NCBI RefSeq assembly: GCF_014638745.1
Contig: NZ_BMFO01000002.1
Span: 434,001 to 498,000, forward strand
Origin: Arenimonas maotaiensis
Lineage (GTDB): Bacteria > Pseudomonadota > Gammaproteobacteria > Xanthomonadales > Xanthomonadaceae
DNA length: 64,000 nt
Direction of reading: 5' to 3'
Shown here: positions 49,528 to 61,927 of the stretch, piece after piece
Layout: the number at the start of each line of letters is the position of its first letter
Numbering within the stretch: position 1 is the stretch's first letter
The notes under the pieces: model-generated
Told to the model about the DNA's origin: nothing
The model's database searches: none
Seen by the model: the letters and a program-made list of their open reading frames with translations, nothing else
Program-made: the position numbers and the translations under genes

Positions 49528-51417
49528 ATGAAAAATATCCATTCCGGGCCCATCATGCCCGGCCGCCGCCGATTCGTGCAGGGTCTCGCCGCCGGCGGCA
49601 TCGTCGCCGGTATCGGCGCTTGGCCGCACGGGTCATTCGCGGCTGCCATGCCGCCCGCCGTGCCGGTGCTCACCGGCACCGACTTCCATCTGCGCATCGG
49701 CGAATTGCCGGTGAACTTCACTGGCAAACGCCGCACCGCCATCACCGTCAACGGCTCCCTGCCGGCGCCGGTGCTGCGTTGGCGCGAGGGCGACACCGTC
49801 ACCCTGCGCGTCGACAACGCCTTGCCGCCGGACTCTGTGTTCGGCGACACCACCTCCATCCACTGGCATGGCATCCTGCTGCCGGCCAACATGGACGGCG
49901 TACCGAGCATGAGCTTCGACGGCATCCGCCGCGGCGAGTCCTGGCTATACCGCTTCCAGCTCAACCAATCCGGCACCTATTGGTACCACAGCCATTCCGG
50001 CTTCCAGGAGCAGGCCGGCCTGTACGGCGCGCTGATCGTGGACGCGCGCGAGCCCGAGCCGTTCCGCTACGAGCGCGACCATGTGGTGCTGCTCAGCGAC
50101 TGGACCGACCTGTCGCCGGCCGATCTGTACGCGCGTCTGAAGAAGATGGCGGACTTCGACAACACCTACAAGCGCACCGTCGGCGACTTCATTCGCGACG
50201 CGCAGAAAAAGGGCCTGTCGGCGACGCTCGAGGACCGGAAGATGTGGGGGCAGATGCGCATGACGCCGACCGACATCTCGGACGTCAATGCCAACACCTA
50301 CACCTACCTCATGAACGGCACCACGGCCCTGGGCAACTGGACCGGGCTGTTCAAGTCGGGCGAGAAGGTGCGCCTTCGCTTCATCAACGGCTCGGCGATG
50401 ACGTACTTCGACGTGCGCATCCCGGGCCTGAAGATGACCGTCGTGGCCGCGGACGGCCTGCCGGTGCATCCGGTCACCATCGATGAGTTCCGCATCGCGA
50501 CGGCCGAGACGTACGACGTCATCGTCGAGCCCAGCGGGCAGGACGCGTTCACGATCTTCGCCCAGGACTCCGGGCGCACGGGCTATGTCTCGGGCACGCT
50601 CGCCGTGCGCGAGGGCCTGCGCGCGCCGATTCCGAAGCTCGATCCGCGCCCCATCCTGACGATGGCCGACATGGGCATGGCCGACCACGGCGCCCACGGC
50701 GGCGGCTCGATGGCGGGCATGGACCACAGCGCCATGGGCCACGGCACAGCGCCGGCCGCAAAACCCGCGGCGGCCAACGACATGGCCGGCATGGATCACA
50801 GCGGGCACGACATGTCGGCGATGGCCGGCAGTGCGCCGGCGGGTGGCTCGATGGCCGGCATGGATCATTCGTCGATGACGGGCATGGCCGGCATGCAGAC
50901 GCATCCGGCGACCGAGAACGGCAACCCGCTGGTGGACAACCAGGCGATGACGCCGACCTCGCGCCTTGCCGATCCGGGCAACGGAATGGGCACGGATGGT
51001 CGCAAAGCGCTGAGCTACTCGATGCTCAGGAGCCTGTTCGACGACCCCGACGGGCGTGAACCCGGTCGCACGCTCGAGATGCACCTGACCGGCCACATGG
51101 AGAAGTTTGCCTGGTCGTTCAATGGCGTGAAGCACTCGCAGTCCGGGCCGATCAAGCTCAACTACGGCGAGCGCATGCGGATCACGCTGGTCAACGACAC
51201 GATGATGTCGCACCCGATCCACTTGCACGGCATGTGGAGCGACCTGGAAGACGACAACGGCAACTTCCTGGTCCGCAAGCACACGATCGACATGCCGCCG
51301 GGCAGCAAGCGCAGCTACCGCGTGCGCGCCGATGCGCTCGGCCGCTGGGCCTATCATTGCCATCTGCTGTACCACATGGAGTCGGGCATGATGCGCGAAG
51401 TGCGGGTGGTCGGATGA
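49528..51417 (+). CDS. copA: Multicopper oxidase CopA (copper resistance)
   Basis: 629 aa from ATG 49528. An ATG 16 codons upstream is possible. A twin-arginine signal (GRRRFVQGLAAGG) sends it folded to the periplasm. Cupredoxin copper ligands are complete: HWHG and HSHSG in the first domain, HPIHLHGM and HCHLLYHMESGM in the last. The middle carries Met/His-rich repeats (MAGMDHSAMGHG, MAGMDHSGHDMSAM, MAGMDHSSMTGMAGM) that bind additional copper. It oxidises Cu(I) or sequesters copper. Its stop overlaps copB (ATGA). Confidence 0.95.
   Translation: MKNIHSGPIMPGRRRFVQGLAAGGIVAGIGAWPHGSFAAAMPPAVPVLTGTDFHLRIGELPVNFTGKRRTAITVNGSLPAPVLRWREGDTVTLRVDNALPPDSVFGDTTSIHWHGILLPANMDGVPSMSFDGIRRGESWLYRFQLNQSGTYWYHSHSGFQEQAGLYGALIVDAREPEPFRYERDHVVLLSDWTDLSPADLYARLKKMADFDNTYKRTVGDFIRDAQKKGLSATLEDRKMWGQMRMTPTDISDVNANTYTYLMNGTTALGNWTGLFKSGEKVRLRFINGSAMTYFDVRIPGLKMTVVAADGLPVHPVTIDEFRIATAETYDVIVEPSGQDAFTIFAQDSGRTGYVSGTLAVREGLRAPIPKLDPRPILTMADMGMADHGAHGGGSMAGMDHSAMGHGTAPAAKPAAANDMAGMDHSGHDMSAMAGSAPAGGSMAGMDHSSMTGMAGMQTHPATENGNPLVDNQAMTPTSRLADPGNGMGTDGRKALSYSMLRSLFDDPDGREPGRTLEMHLTGHMEKFAWSFNGVKHSQSGPIKLNYGERMRITLVNDTMMSHPIHLHGMWSDLEDDNGNFLVRKHTIDMPPGSKRSYRVRADALGRWAYHCHLLYHMESGMMREVRVVG
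50690..50905 (+). repeat. Met/His-rich coding repeat block in copA
   Basis: Three to four degenerate copies of a codon block for GSMAGMDHS/MAGMDHSG lie in the copA reading frame. These are copper-binding Met-X-X-Met and Asp-His-Ser motifs. Copy number of such blocks varies among CopA proteins, and the repeats are a place where assembly or replication slippage could alter length. Confidence 0.7.
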
Positions 51418-52352
51418 GCGCGCTCACGTTGCGGATTGCCGTTGCCGCGGCCGCGCTGTTTTTGGCGGAGCAGGGCTTGGCGCAGGAGGTCGATCATTCG
51501 GCCATGGATCATTCCAAGGTGGACCATTCCCAAATGGACCATTCCGCGATGGGTCATGATGCGCCGCCGGAACCGACTCCGGCCGCTCATGACCATTCGA
51601 CGATGGATCACGCGGCGATGGGCCATGGCATGGTTGCCGAGCCCAAAACCCCGTTGCCGGCCATCACCGACGCCGATCGCGCCGCGGCGTTCCCTGCATT
51701 GACCACGAGCCATGCGCACCACAGTCAGTGGTTCAGTAAGGTATTGGTCGACGAACTGGAGACCTGGGAGGCTGATGACGGTCGGGCCTTGCGTTGGGGC
51801 GCGCAGGCCTGGGTCGGCTCCGATTTGAACCGCGTCTGGCTACGTAGCGGCGGCGAGCGGGTCGGCGGCGTCACCGAAGCGGCCGATGTCGAGTTGTTGT
51901 TCGGCCGCGGCATCTCGCCCTGGTGGGATGTGGTAGCCGGCGTCCGCCACGACGTCCGGCCCGGCGACGGCCGCGACTACCTGGCGGTCGGCCTCATCGG
52001 CATGGCGCCGTACAAGTTCGAGGTCGATGCCACGGCGTATCTGGGCGAATCCGGCCAAAGCGCGCTGCGGCTGGAGGCCGAATACGAGGCCCTGCTCGGC
52101 GCGCGCTGGGTGCTGCAACCCAAGCTGGAAGCCGCTTTCTACGGCAAGGACGAGCCGGCGCGCGGCATCGGCCAGGGCTTGAACACACTCGAGGCCGGCC
52201 TGCGTCTGCGTTATGAAGTCCGGCGCCGCTTCGCGCCCTATGTGGGCGTCGCGTGGGAGAGGGCCTATGGCCAAGCCGCCCGTCTGCGCCGCATGGATGG
52301 CGCGGATGTCTCGGATCTGCATGTGGTGGCCGGGGTCCGGCTCTGGTTCTGA
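51414..52352 (+). CDS. copB: Copper resistance protein CopB (outer membrane)
   Basis: 312 aa. A signal peptide (MSALTLRIAVAAAALFLAEQ, then GLA) is followed by a Met/His-rich segment with repeats of DHSAMDHSKVDHSQMDHSAM. The C-terminal part, from about residue 110, is the CopB beta-barrel domain (SKVLVDELETWEADDGRALR, GQGLNTLEAGLRLRYEVRR) and ends in the outer-membrane signature VRLWF. It limits copper entry or binds copper at the outer membrane. The ATG overlaps the copA stop by four bases. Confidence 0.94.
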   Translation: MSALTLRIAVAAAALFLAEQGLAQEVDHSAMDHSKVDHSQMDHSAMGHDAPPEPTPAAHDHSTMDHAAMGHGMVAEPKTPLPAITDADRAAAFPALTTSHAHHSQWFSKVLVDELETWEADDGRALRWGAQAWVGSDLNRVWLRSGGERVGGVTEAADVELLFGRGISPWWDVVAGVRHDVRPGDGRDYLAVGLIGMAPYKFEVDATAYLGESGQSALRLEAEYEALLGARWVLQPKLEAAFYGKDEPARGIGQGLNTLEAGLRLRYEVRRRFAPYVGVAWERAYGQAARLRRMDGADVSDLHVVAGVRLWF

Positions 52353-52383
52353 ACGGCCGGCGTAAAATTTTGCGGCGGGATGG

Positions 52384-52412
52384 TTGACGCCTCCGCCGCT
52401 TTCGGCCATAAT
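52384..52412 (+). promoter_or_regulatory. Promoter of the Arg-Pro-Arg-His-Leu tRNA operon
   Basis: TTGACG (52384-52389), a 17-base spacer and CATAAT (52407-52412), a strong match, 14 bases before the first tRNA. Confidence 0.85.
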
Positions 52413-52425
52413 TTCACACCTCAGC

Positions 52426-52502
52426 GCGCCCGTAGCTCAGCTGGATAGAGCAACAGGCTACGAACTTGTAGGTCGGGAGTTCGAATCTCTCCGGGCGCGC
52501 CA
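52426..52502 (+). tRNA. tRNA-Arg(ACG)
   Basis: 77 bases. Acceptor GCGCCCG/CGGGCGC, discriminator G, encoded CCA. The anticodon loop CTACGAA contains ACG, whose A34 would be changed to inosine to read CGU, CGC and CGA. Confidence 0.96.
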
Positions 52503-52523
52503 TTTTTTCAGGCATTATCCTGT

Positions 52524-52600
<77 letters not shown>

Positions 52601-52657
52601 AACCGATCCGCTCAAACGCTTCCCCGATGGCGCGGTTCGGTGCAAAATCCCCCTTGA

Positions 52658-52734
52658 GCGCCCGTAGCTCAACTGGATAGAGCACCGGCCTTCTAAGCCG
52701 GCGGTTACAGGTTCGATTCCTGTCGGGCGCGCCA
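52658..52734 (+). tRNA. tRNA-Arg(TCT)
   Basis: 77 bases. Acceptor GCGCCCG/CGGGCGC identical to the Arg(ACG) gene upstream, encoded CCA. Anticodon loop CTTCTAA (TCT), reading AGA/AGG, which are rare codons in this GC-rich genome. Confidence 0.96.
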
Positions 52735-52744
52735 ACCTCCTGTG

Positions 52745-52821
52745 GTGGGAGTAGCTCAGTTGGTTAGAGCATCGGATTGTGATTCCGAGGGTCGTGGGTT
52801 CAAATCCCATCTTCCACCCCA
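52745..52821 (+). tRNA. tRNA-His(GTG)
   Basis: Acceptor GTGGGAG/CTTCCAC with discriminator C73 and encoded CCA. Anticodon loop TTGTGAT (GTG). The base before the 5' end (52744) is G and can pair with C73 as the G-1 that marks histidine tRNA, so the mature 5' end is probably 52744. Confidence 0.96.
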
Positions 52822-52870
52822 ATCTTATTTACGGCATAATAAGGGCGTCCGTAGTTGTTACGAAACGCCG

Positions 52871-52888
52871 CCTGCGGGCGCCCGCAGG
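52871..52888. repeat. Perfect 18-bp palindrome between tRNA-His and tRNA-Leu
   Basis: CCTGCGGGCGCCCGCAGG is self-complementary. It lies in the 138-base spacer of the tRNA operon, which is otherwise featureless apart from shorter CCCGGCG-type repeats. It may fold as an RNA hairpin used in processing, or bind a dimeric protein. Confidence 0.6.
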
Positions 52889-52959
52889 GCATCCGTGCCG
52901 GGAATCCCGAAAGGTCCTTCCGGGTCGAGCCCCGGCGTCTGTTTCCATCTTCGGCCCAT

Positions 52960-53044
52960 GCGAAAGTGGCGGAATTGGTAGACGCCCTGGATTTAGGTTC
53001 CAGTGGGGCAACCCGTGAGAGTTCGAGTCTCTCCTTTCGCACCA
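52960..53044 (+). tRNA. tRNA-Leu(TAG)
   Basis: 85 bases with the long variable arm of leucine tRNAs. Acceptor GCGAAAG/CTTTCGC, discriminator A, encoded CCA. Anticodon loop TTTAGGT (TAG), reading CUN codons. Confidence 0.96.
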
Positions 53045-53076
53045 CTTTCGTACGGAAGGGTGCTTCATTCATCAAG

Positions 53077-53097
53077 CCCGCTTCCCGCGGGTTTTTT
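53077..53097 (+). terminator. Terminator after the tRNA cluster
   Basis: CCCGC-TTCCC-GCGGG followed by TTTTTT, ending 39 bases before tig. Confidence 0.85.
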
Positions 53098-53135
53098 CAT
53101 TTTCAGCTGCGCCAGCCGCGCAGGTAGGAGTCGCA

Positions 53136-54434
53136 ATGCAAGTTTCAGTCGAAAACACCAGCAGTCTCGAACGTCGCATGACCGTGTCCATCCCCGCCGA
53201 CCGCCTGTCCTCGGTGATCGACGGCCGCCTGCGCGACATGGCCGGCAAGGCCAACCTGAAGGGCTTCCGCAAGGGCAAGGTGCCGACCAAGGTGATCGAG
53301 CAGCGTTTCGGCGACCAGATCCGTTCCGAGGCCTTCGGCGAACTGGTGCGCGCCAGCTTCGACCAGGCCGTGCGCCAGGAGAACGTGCGCATCGCCGGCC
53401 AGCCGAGCATCCAGGCCGACCCGGGTGCGGCCGAGAATGAAATCCGCTACACCGCGACCTTCGAGATCGTGCCGGACTTCGGCACCATCGACGTCAGCCA
53501 GCTGCAGATCGTCCGCGTGCACGCGCAGGTCGAGGACGCCGACATCGACCACATGATCGACACCCTGCGCCAACAACGCCGCACCTGGGAGCCGGTCACC
53601 CGCGCGGCGCAAGTCGGCGATCTGGTCGCGGTCGAGACCTTCGCCGCCACCGCGAGCGCGCGCGTGCCGGAAACCGGCGCCGAGAAGGGCGCCACCGTCA
53701 TCGGTTCCGGCGTGATGTTCCCGGAACTGGAAGCGCAGCTGTCCGGCATGTCCGCCGGCGACGAGCGTGAAGTGGAAGTGACCTTCCCGGCCGACTGGCG
53801 GGTGCCGGCGCTGGCCGGCCAGAACGCCAAGGTCACCCTGAAGGCGACCCAGGTCTCCGAGCCGAAGGTGCCTGAAGCCGACGAAGCGTTCGTGAAAAGC
53901 TTCGGCGTCAAGAGCGGCAAGCTCGACGTGTTCCGCCAGGAAGTGCGCGCCAACCTCGAGCGCGAACTGAAGGGCATGCTGATGAGCCGTCTGCGCGCGG
54001 AAGTGGCGCAGAAGCTGGTCGCCGCCTACAGCCACGTCGAACTGCCGGCCAAGCTGATCGAAGCCGAGGCGCGCAATCTGGCCGCCAACGCCCAGCAGCA
54101 GGCGCGCCAACAGGGCCAAGCCGACGCCGTGTATCCGTTCGACCAGTTCATGGTGCCTGCCCGCAACCGCGTCGCCGCCGGCCTGCTGGTCGGCGAGATC
54201 GCGCGCCAGAACGGCCTGAAGCTCGACTTCAACCGCGTCAAGGAAACCCTGTCGCTGATCGCCTCGACCTACGAAGAGCCGAAGCAGGTCATTGAACTTT
54301 ACCGCAACGACCCCAATCTCATGTCCGGACTGCAGAACCGCGTGATGGAAGAGCAGGTGATCGACTGGGTGGCCGAGCGCGCCCAATCGACCGACCAGAA
54401 TCTGTCCTTTACCGAGGCGATGCGTCCGGTTTAA
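53136..54434 (+). CDS. tig: Trigger factor
   Basis: 432 aa. The N-terminal ribosome-binding domain has the signature GFRKGKVP (residues 44-51). The FKBP-like PPIase domain covers about 150-240, and the C-terminal chaperone arms follow. It binds ribosomes at L23 and shields nascent chains. It is the first gene of the classic tig-clpP-clpX-lon order. Confidence 0.96.
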   Translation: MQVSVENTSSLERRMTVSIPADRLSSVIDGRLRDMAGKANLKGFRKGKVPTKVIEQRFGDQIRSEAFGELVRASFDQAVRQENVRIAGQPSIQADPGAAENEIRYTATFEIVPDFGTIDVSQLQIVRVHAQVEDADIDHMIDTLRQQRRTWEPVTRAAQVGDLVAVETFAATASARVPETGAEKGATVIGSGVMFPELEAQLSGMSAGDEREVEVTFPADWRVPALAGQNAKVTLKATQVSEPKVPEADEAFVKSFGVKSGKLDVFRQEVRANLERELKGMLMSRLRAEVAQKLVAAYSHVELPAKLIEAEARNLAANAQQQARQQGQADAVYPFDQFMVPARNRVAAGLLVGEIARQNGLKLDFNRVKETLSLIASTYEEPKQVIELYRNDPNLMSGLQNRVMEEQVIDWVAERAQSTDQNLSFTEAMRPV

Positions 54435-54489
54435 CCTAGATTCGACGGTTCGACCCGAACCGAAGCCACGCATGCCCGAGGAGAACGCC

Positions 54490-55113
<624 letters not shown>

Positions 55114-55195
55114 GCCCTGACGCCCCTTTGATTTCCCCCCGAATGGCTTGTGCTATGCTCGTGGGGGAGTGCCCCTTTGCGAGGAAGACACTGCC

Positions 55196-56479
<1,284 letters not shown>

Positions 56480-56503
56480 GTCCGCGGCTGAACCCAGCAT
56501 CAC

Positions 56504-56537
56504 CGGAAAGCGGGGCATGCCCCGCTTTCCGCGTTTT
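56504..56537 (+). terminator. Terminator after clpX (28-bp perfect palindrome)
   Basis: Bases 56504-56531 are a perfect palindrome with arms CGGAAAGCGGGGC/GCCCCGCTTTCCG meeting at AT. It is followed by CGTTTT. It separates clpX from the separately promoted lon. Confidence 0.85.
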
Positions 56538-56542
56538 CGGCT

Positions 56543-56572
56543 CTTGCAAGGCGGCCGGAAAAGCCCCATAAA
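56543..56572 (+). promoter_or_regulatory. Heat-shock (sigma-32 type) promoter of lon
   Basis: CTTGCAA (56543-56549), a 14-base spacer and CCCCATAAA (56564-56572) match the sigma-32 consensus CTTGAA-N13-15-CCCCATNTA with one or two changes. The lon ATG is 37 bases further on. Confidence 0.8.
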
Positions 56573-56608
56573 GGAAGCAGGGCGGCAGACGCCGCCGAGG
56601 AGTGCGAA

Positions 56609-59098
<2,490 letters not shown>

Positions 59099-59145
59099 CG
59101 CCGGCCAAAGCCCTGCAACGCCCGAAAATAAAGGCTTGCAGGGTA

Positions 59146-59174
59146 TTGCGCGGTGGATGGTTCACTGGTATAAA
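59146..59174 (+). promoter_or_regulatory. Promoter of hupB
   Basis: TTGCGC (59146-59151), a 17-base spacer and TATAAA (59169-59174), in the 194-base lon-hupB gap. It leaves a leader of about 110 bases before the hupB ATG. Confidence 0.7.
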
Positions 59175-59292
59175 TTGTTGCAACCGGGCTCTGGGCCGCT
59201 GTTTCCAAGGCTCCGGCGATCTGGTTAGGTCGGGGTTCGCCTGCACTTAATTTTTCACTTAAGCGATCAATCGCACTGGGAGATTTACAAAA

Positions 59293-59568
59293 ATGAATAA
59301 AGCTGACTTTGTTGCCGCCGTTGCCGAAAAAGCTGATCTGTCGAAAGCCGCCGCCGCCGGCGCCGTCGACGCCGTGATCGAAGTGATCACCAAGGCCCTG
59401 AAGAAAGGCGACACCGTGACCCTCGTCGGTTTCGGCACCTTCTCGGTCCGCAAGCGCGCCGCCCGTCAAGGCCGCAACCCGCAGACCGGCGCCACCATCA
59501 AGATCAAGGCCTCCAAGAACCCGGGCTTCAAGGCCGGTAAAGCCCTGAAAGACGCCGTCAACAAGTAA
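59293..59568 (+). CDS. hupB: DNA-binding protein HU-beta
   Basis: 91 aa, [20 protein letters not shown], with the beta-arm [20 protein letters not shown] and the ending [18 protein letters not shown] dimer bends and compacts DNA. The place after lon is conserved in proteobacteria. The TT-rich leader carries GGGAG before the ATG. Confidence 0.97.
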   Translation: MNKADFVAAVAEKADLSKAAAAGAVDAVIEVITKALKKGDTVTLVGFGTFSVRKRAARQGRNPQTGATIKIKASKNPGFKAGKALKDAVNK

Positions 59569-59581
59569 TCCGCATCGACGT

Positions 59582-59618
59582 CCGGGAATTTCGCGAAAGT
59601 AATTGTTGAAATTCCCGG
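59582..59618. repeat. Inverted repeat between hupB and tRNA-Val
   Basis: CCGGGAATTTC (59582-59592) and GAAATTCCCGG (59608-59618) are perfect 11-bp arms around a 15-base centre. The -35 TTGAAA of the tRNA promoter lies within the right arm. It could be a hupB terminator without a U-run, or a control element of the tRNA promoter. Confidence 0.6.
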
Positions 59619-59635
59619 GCGACTTGGTGTATGCT
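59606..59635 (+). promoter_or_regulatory. Promoter of tRNA-Val/tRNA-Asp
   Basis: TTGAAA (59606-59611), an 18-base spacer and TATGCT (59630-59635), 16 bases before tRNA-Val. Confidence 0.75.
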
Positions 59636-59651
59636 ACGCATCCTTGCTTGG

Positions 59652-59726
59652 GGGTGCTTAGCTCAGCGGTAGAGCGTCTCCTTTACACGGAGAGGGTCGG
59701 GGGTTCGAAACCCTCAGCACCCACCA
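59652..59726 (+). tRNA. tRNA-Val(TAC)
   Basis: 75 bases. Acceptor GGGTGCT/AGCACCC, discriminator A, encoded CCA. Anticodon loop TTTACAC (TAC), T-arm GGGTTCGAAACCC. Confidence 0.96.
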
Positions 59727-59747
59727 GCCCTTCCAAGCAAAAGAACT

Positions 59748-59824
59748 GGAGTGGTAGTTCAGTCGGTTAGAATATCGGCCTGTCACGCCGAGGGTCGCGG
59801 GTTCGAGTCCCGTCCACTCCGCCA
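59748..59824 (+). tRNA. tRNA-Asp(GTC)
   Basis: 77 bases. Acceptor GGAGTGG/CCACTCC, discriminator G, encoded CCA. Anticodon loop CTGTCAC (GTC). It lies 21 bases after tRNA-Val, hence cotranscribed. Confidence 0.96.
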
Positions 59825-59830
59825 CTGTTG

Positions 59831-59860
59831 AAAAGGCACCTTCGGGTGCCTTTTCTTTTT
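59831..59860 (+). terminator. Terminator after tRNA-Asp
   Basis: AAAAGGCACC-TTCG-GGTGCCTTTT followed by CTTTTT, 6 bases after the tRNA. Confidence 0.93.
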
Positions 59861-59935
59861 GCGCTCCAAGCTAGTGCGCGTCTGCGGCAAAAGCCGCATA
59901 ATAGGCCTTTGGCCATTTCGAGTCCGACACGCCCC

Positions 59936-61879
59936 ATGCTGCAGAAAATCCGCGACAAATCCTCCGGCTGGATCGCCAAGCTGGTCCTTTTCCTGGTCAT
60001 CCTGGTGATGGCGCTGTTCGGCCTCGAGCAGTACCTGGCGCCGAAGGTGGAGAATTACGCCGCCAAAGTGGTGTCGCCGGGCAAGCTCCTCGGGTTCGGC
60101 GAGCAGTCGGTCGAGGTTTCGGTCGATGAATTCCGCCAGCGGTTCGACCAGGTCCGCCAACAGGAACGCGCGCGCCAGGGCGAGGCGTTCGACGCCGCGG
60201 CTTTCGAGAGCCCGCAGAACAAGCGCCGCATCCTCGACCAGCTGGTCGACGAGGCGGTGATGCAGCTCGGCGCCGAGCGCGCCGGCGTGCGCATATCCGA
60301 TGCGATGGTGCGCGAGGCGATCCTTTCCATCGACGCCTTCAAGGTCGACGGCAAGTTCGACGCCGCACGCTACCAGCTCGCCCTGCAGCAGCAGGGTTAC
60401 ACCACGGCCGGCTTCGAGGCCTTGGTGCGCCGTGACCTGCTGACCCGTTTCATGGTCTCCGAATACATCGCCGGCGGCTTGGCCGGCGAGGCCGAAGCCG
60501 AGGCGCTGATCGCCCTGCAAGAGGAGAAACGCGACCTCAACTACGTCGAGATTCCGCTGCCGGCGCTTGATCCGAACGCCACCGACGCCGAGCTCGCCGC
60601 CTGGTACAACAGCCACAAATCCGATTACCGCACGCCGGAGACCGCCACCATCGAATACGTCGAGCTGGACGGGTCGGCCGCCGCCGCCGATATCGCGGTC
60701 GACGAGACCGTGCTGAGCCAGCGCTACGAAGAGCGCAAGGCGCAATTCGGCACGCCGGAGCAACGCGTCGGCTCGCACATCCTGGTGGCCGTGCCGCAGG
60801 GCGCCTCCGCCGCAGCCGATGCCGCCGCCAAGGCCAAGGCGCAGACGCTCGCCAAGCAGGCGCAGGCCCTACCGAACCGTTTCGCCGAGCTGGCCAAGGC
60901 CTCCGACGACATCGCCACCAGCGCCAGCGGCGGCGACCTCGGTCCGATCGAGAAAGGCATCTACGGAGACGCCTTCGACAAGGCCTTCTTCGCGCTGAAG
61001 CCGGGCCAGGTATCCGAACCGGTGCGTCTGCCGGACGGTTGGCACGTGCTCTACTACCGCGAGCTGATCGCTGGCACCGTCAAGCCGTTCGAGGACGTGC
61101 GCGCCGAAATCGAGGCCGCCTATCTGGAGTCCGAGCGTGAGCGCGCCTTCAACGAGCTGGCCGGCAAGATGGTCAACGCCGTGAGCGAGAACGCCACCTC
61201 GCTCGAACCGGCCGCCAAAGCGGTCGGCAAGACCGTGTTGCGCAGCCAGCCGTTCACCCGTACCGGCGGCGACGGCATCGCCGCGCTGGAACCGGTGCGC
61301 AAGGCCGCCTTCGCCGAGGAAGTGCTGACCGAACGCCGCGTCAGCGACTTGGTCGAAATCGCGCCCAACCAAGTGGTGCTGTTGCGCGTGGTCGAACACA
61401 AGCCGGAAGCCGTGCTGCCGCTGGCCGAAGTCAAGGATGCCGTGCGCCAGGCCTTCGTGCGCGACCGCGCCATGAAAGCCGCCGAAGCCCAGGCCAAGGC
61501 ATTGCTCGCGCGCCTGAACAAGGGCGAAACCCTGGCCGTCATCGCTGCGTCGCTGTCGCGTCCGGTGGTGCCGGCGCTGGGCGTCGGCCGACAGCCGCCG
61601 GTCCCGCAATTGGCGCCGGTGGTCAAGGAAGCGTTCCGTCTGGCGCGGCCGGTCGACGGCAAGCCGGGCGGCGGCGGCATCGTGCTGACTCCGGGCGGCG
61701 GTTACCTGCTGATGCAGCTGGTCGCGGTCAATCGGCCCGATACGGCGCAGCTTGACCCGGCGCTGAAAGCCTCGGCGGCCCGCAATCTGGGCCAGTTACG
61801 CGGCGACCAGCAGGCGCTGGAATACGTCAAGCGCCTGCGCAAGGACTTCCAGATCAAGATCGCCGAAGACCGGCTCTGA
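59936..61879 (+). CDS. ppiD: Membrane-anchored periplasmic folding factor PpiD (SurA/PpiC family)
   Basis: 647 aa from ATG 59936. A single N-terminal membrane helix (LVLFLVILVMALFGLEQYLA) is followed by a SurA_N-like domain (about 45-195). The parvulin PPIase domain (about 275-390) has RVGSHILVAVPQGASAAADA and SGGDLGPIEKGIYGDAFDKA. A long C-terminal domain follows. It sits at the Sec translocon and assists exported proteins. The gene order lon-hupB-ppiD is conserved. Confidence 0.93.
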   Translation: MLQKIRDKSSGWIAKLVLFLVILVMALFGLEQYLAPKVENYAAKVVSPGKLLGFGEQSVEVSVDEFRQRFDQVRQQERARQGEAFDAAAFESPQNKRRILDQLVDEAVMQLGAERAGVRISDAMVREAILSIDAFKVDGKFDAARYQLALQQQGYTTAGFEALVRRDLLTRFMVSEYIAGGLAGEAEAEALIALQEEKRDLNYVEIPLPALDPNATDAELAAWYNSHKSDYRTPETATIEYVELDGSAAAADIAVDETVLSQRYEERKAQFGTPEQRVGSHILVAVPQGASAAADAAAKAKAQTLAKQAQALPNRFAELAKASDDIATSASGGDLGPIEKGIYGDAFDKAFFALKPGQVSEPVRLPDGWHVLYYRELIAGTVKPFEDVRAEIEAAYLESERERAFNELAGKMVNAVSENATSLEPAAKAVGKTVLRSQPFTRTGGDGIAALEPVRKAAFAEEVLTERRVSDLVEIAPNQVVLLRVVEHKPEAVLPLAEVKDAVRQAFVRDRAMKAAEAQAKALLARLNKGETLAVIAASLSRPVVPALGVGRQPPVPQLAPVVKEAFRLARPVDGKPGGGGIVLTPGGGYLLMQLVAVNRPDTAQLDPALKASAARNLGQLRGDQQALEYVKRLRKDFQIKIAEDRL

Positions 61880-61900
61880 TCCGATTGCGCGTTGAACCGA

Positions 61901-61927
61901 AAACGCCCGGCCATGCCGGGCGTTTTT
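61901..61927. terminator. Bidirectional terminator between ppiD and mltD
   Basis: AAACGCCCGGC/GCCGGGCGTTT with a CAT loop. The plus strand continues TTT, and the minus strand gives TTTTCGG. It ends both convergent transcripts, lying right at the mltD stop codon. Confidence 0.9.

Noticed and set aside
50690..51610. Met/His repeats of copA and copB as a CRISPR or tandem-repeat array
   Set aside because: The repeats are degenerate, in frame, and code for known copper-binding motifs.
55114..55195. Heat-shock promoter before clpX
   Set aside because: CCCTTTGATT and TATGCT occur, but the spacing (20 bases) and the lack of CCCCAT make it unconvincing.
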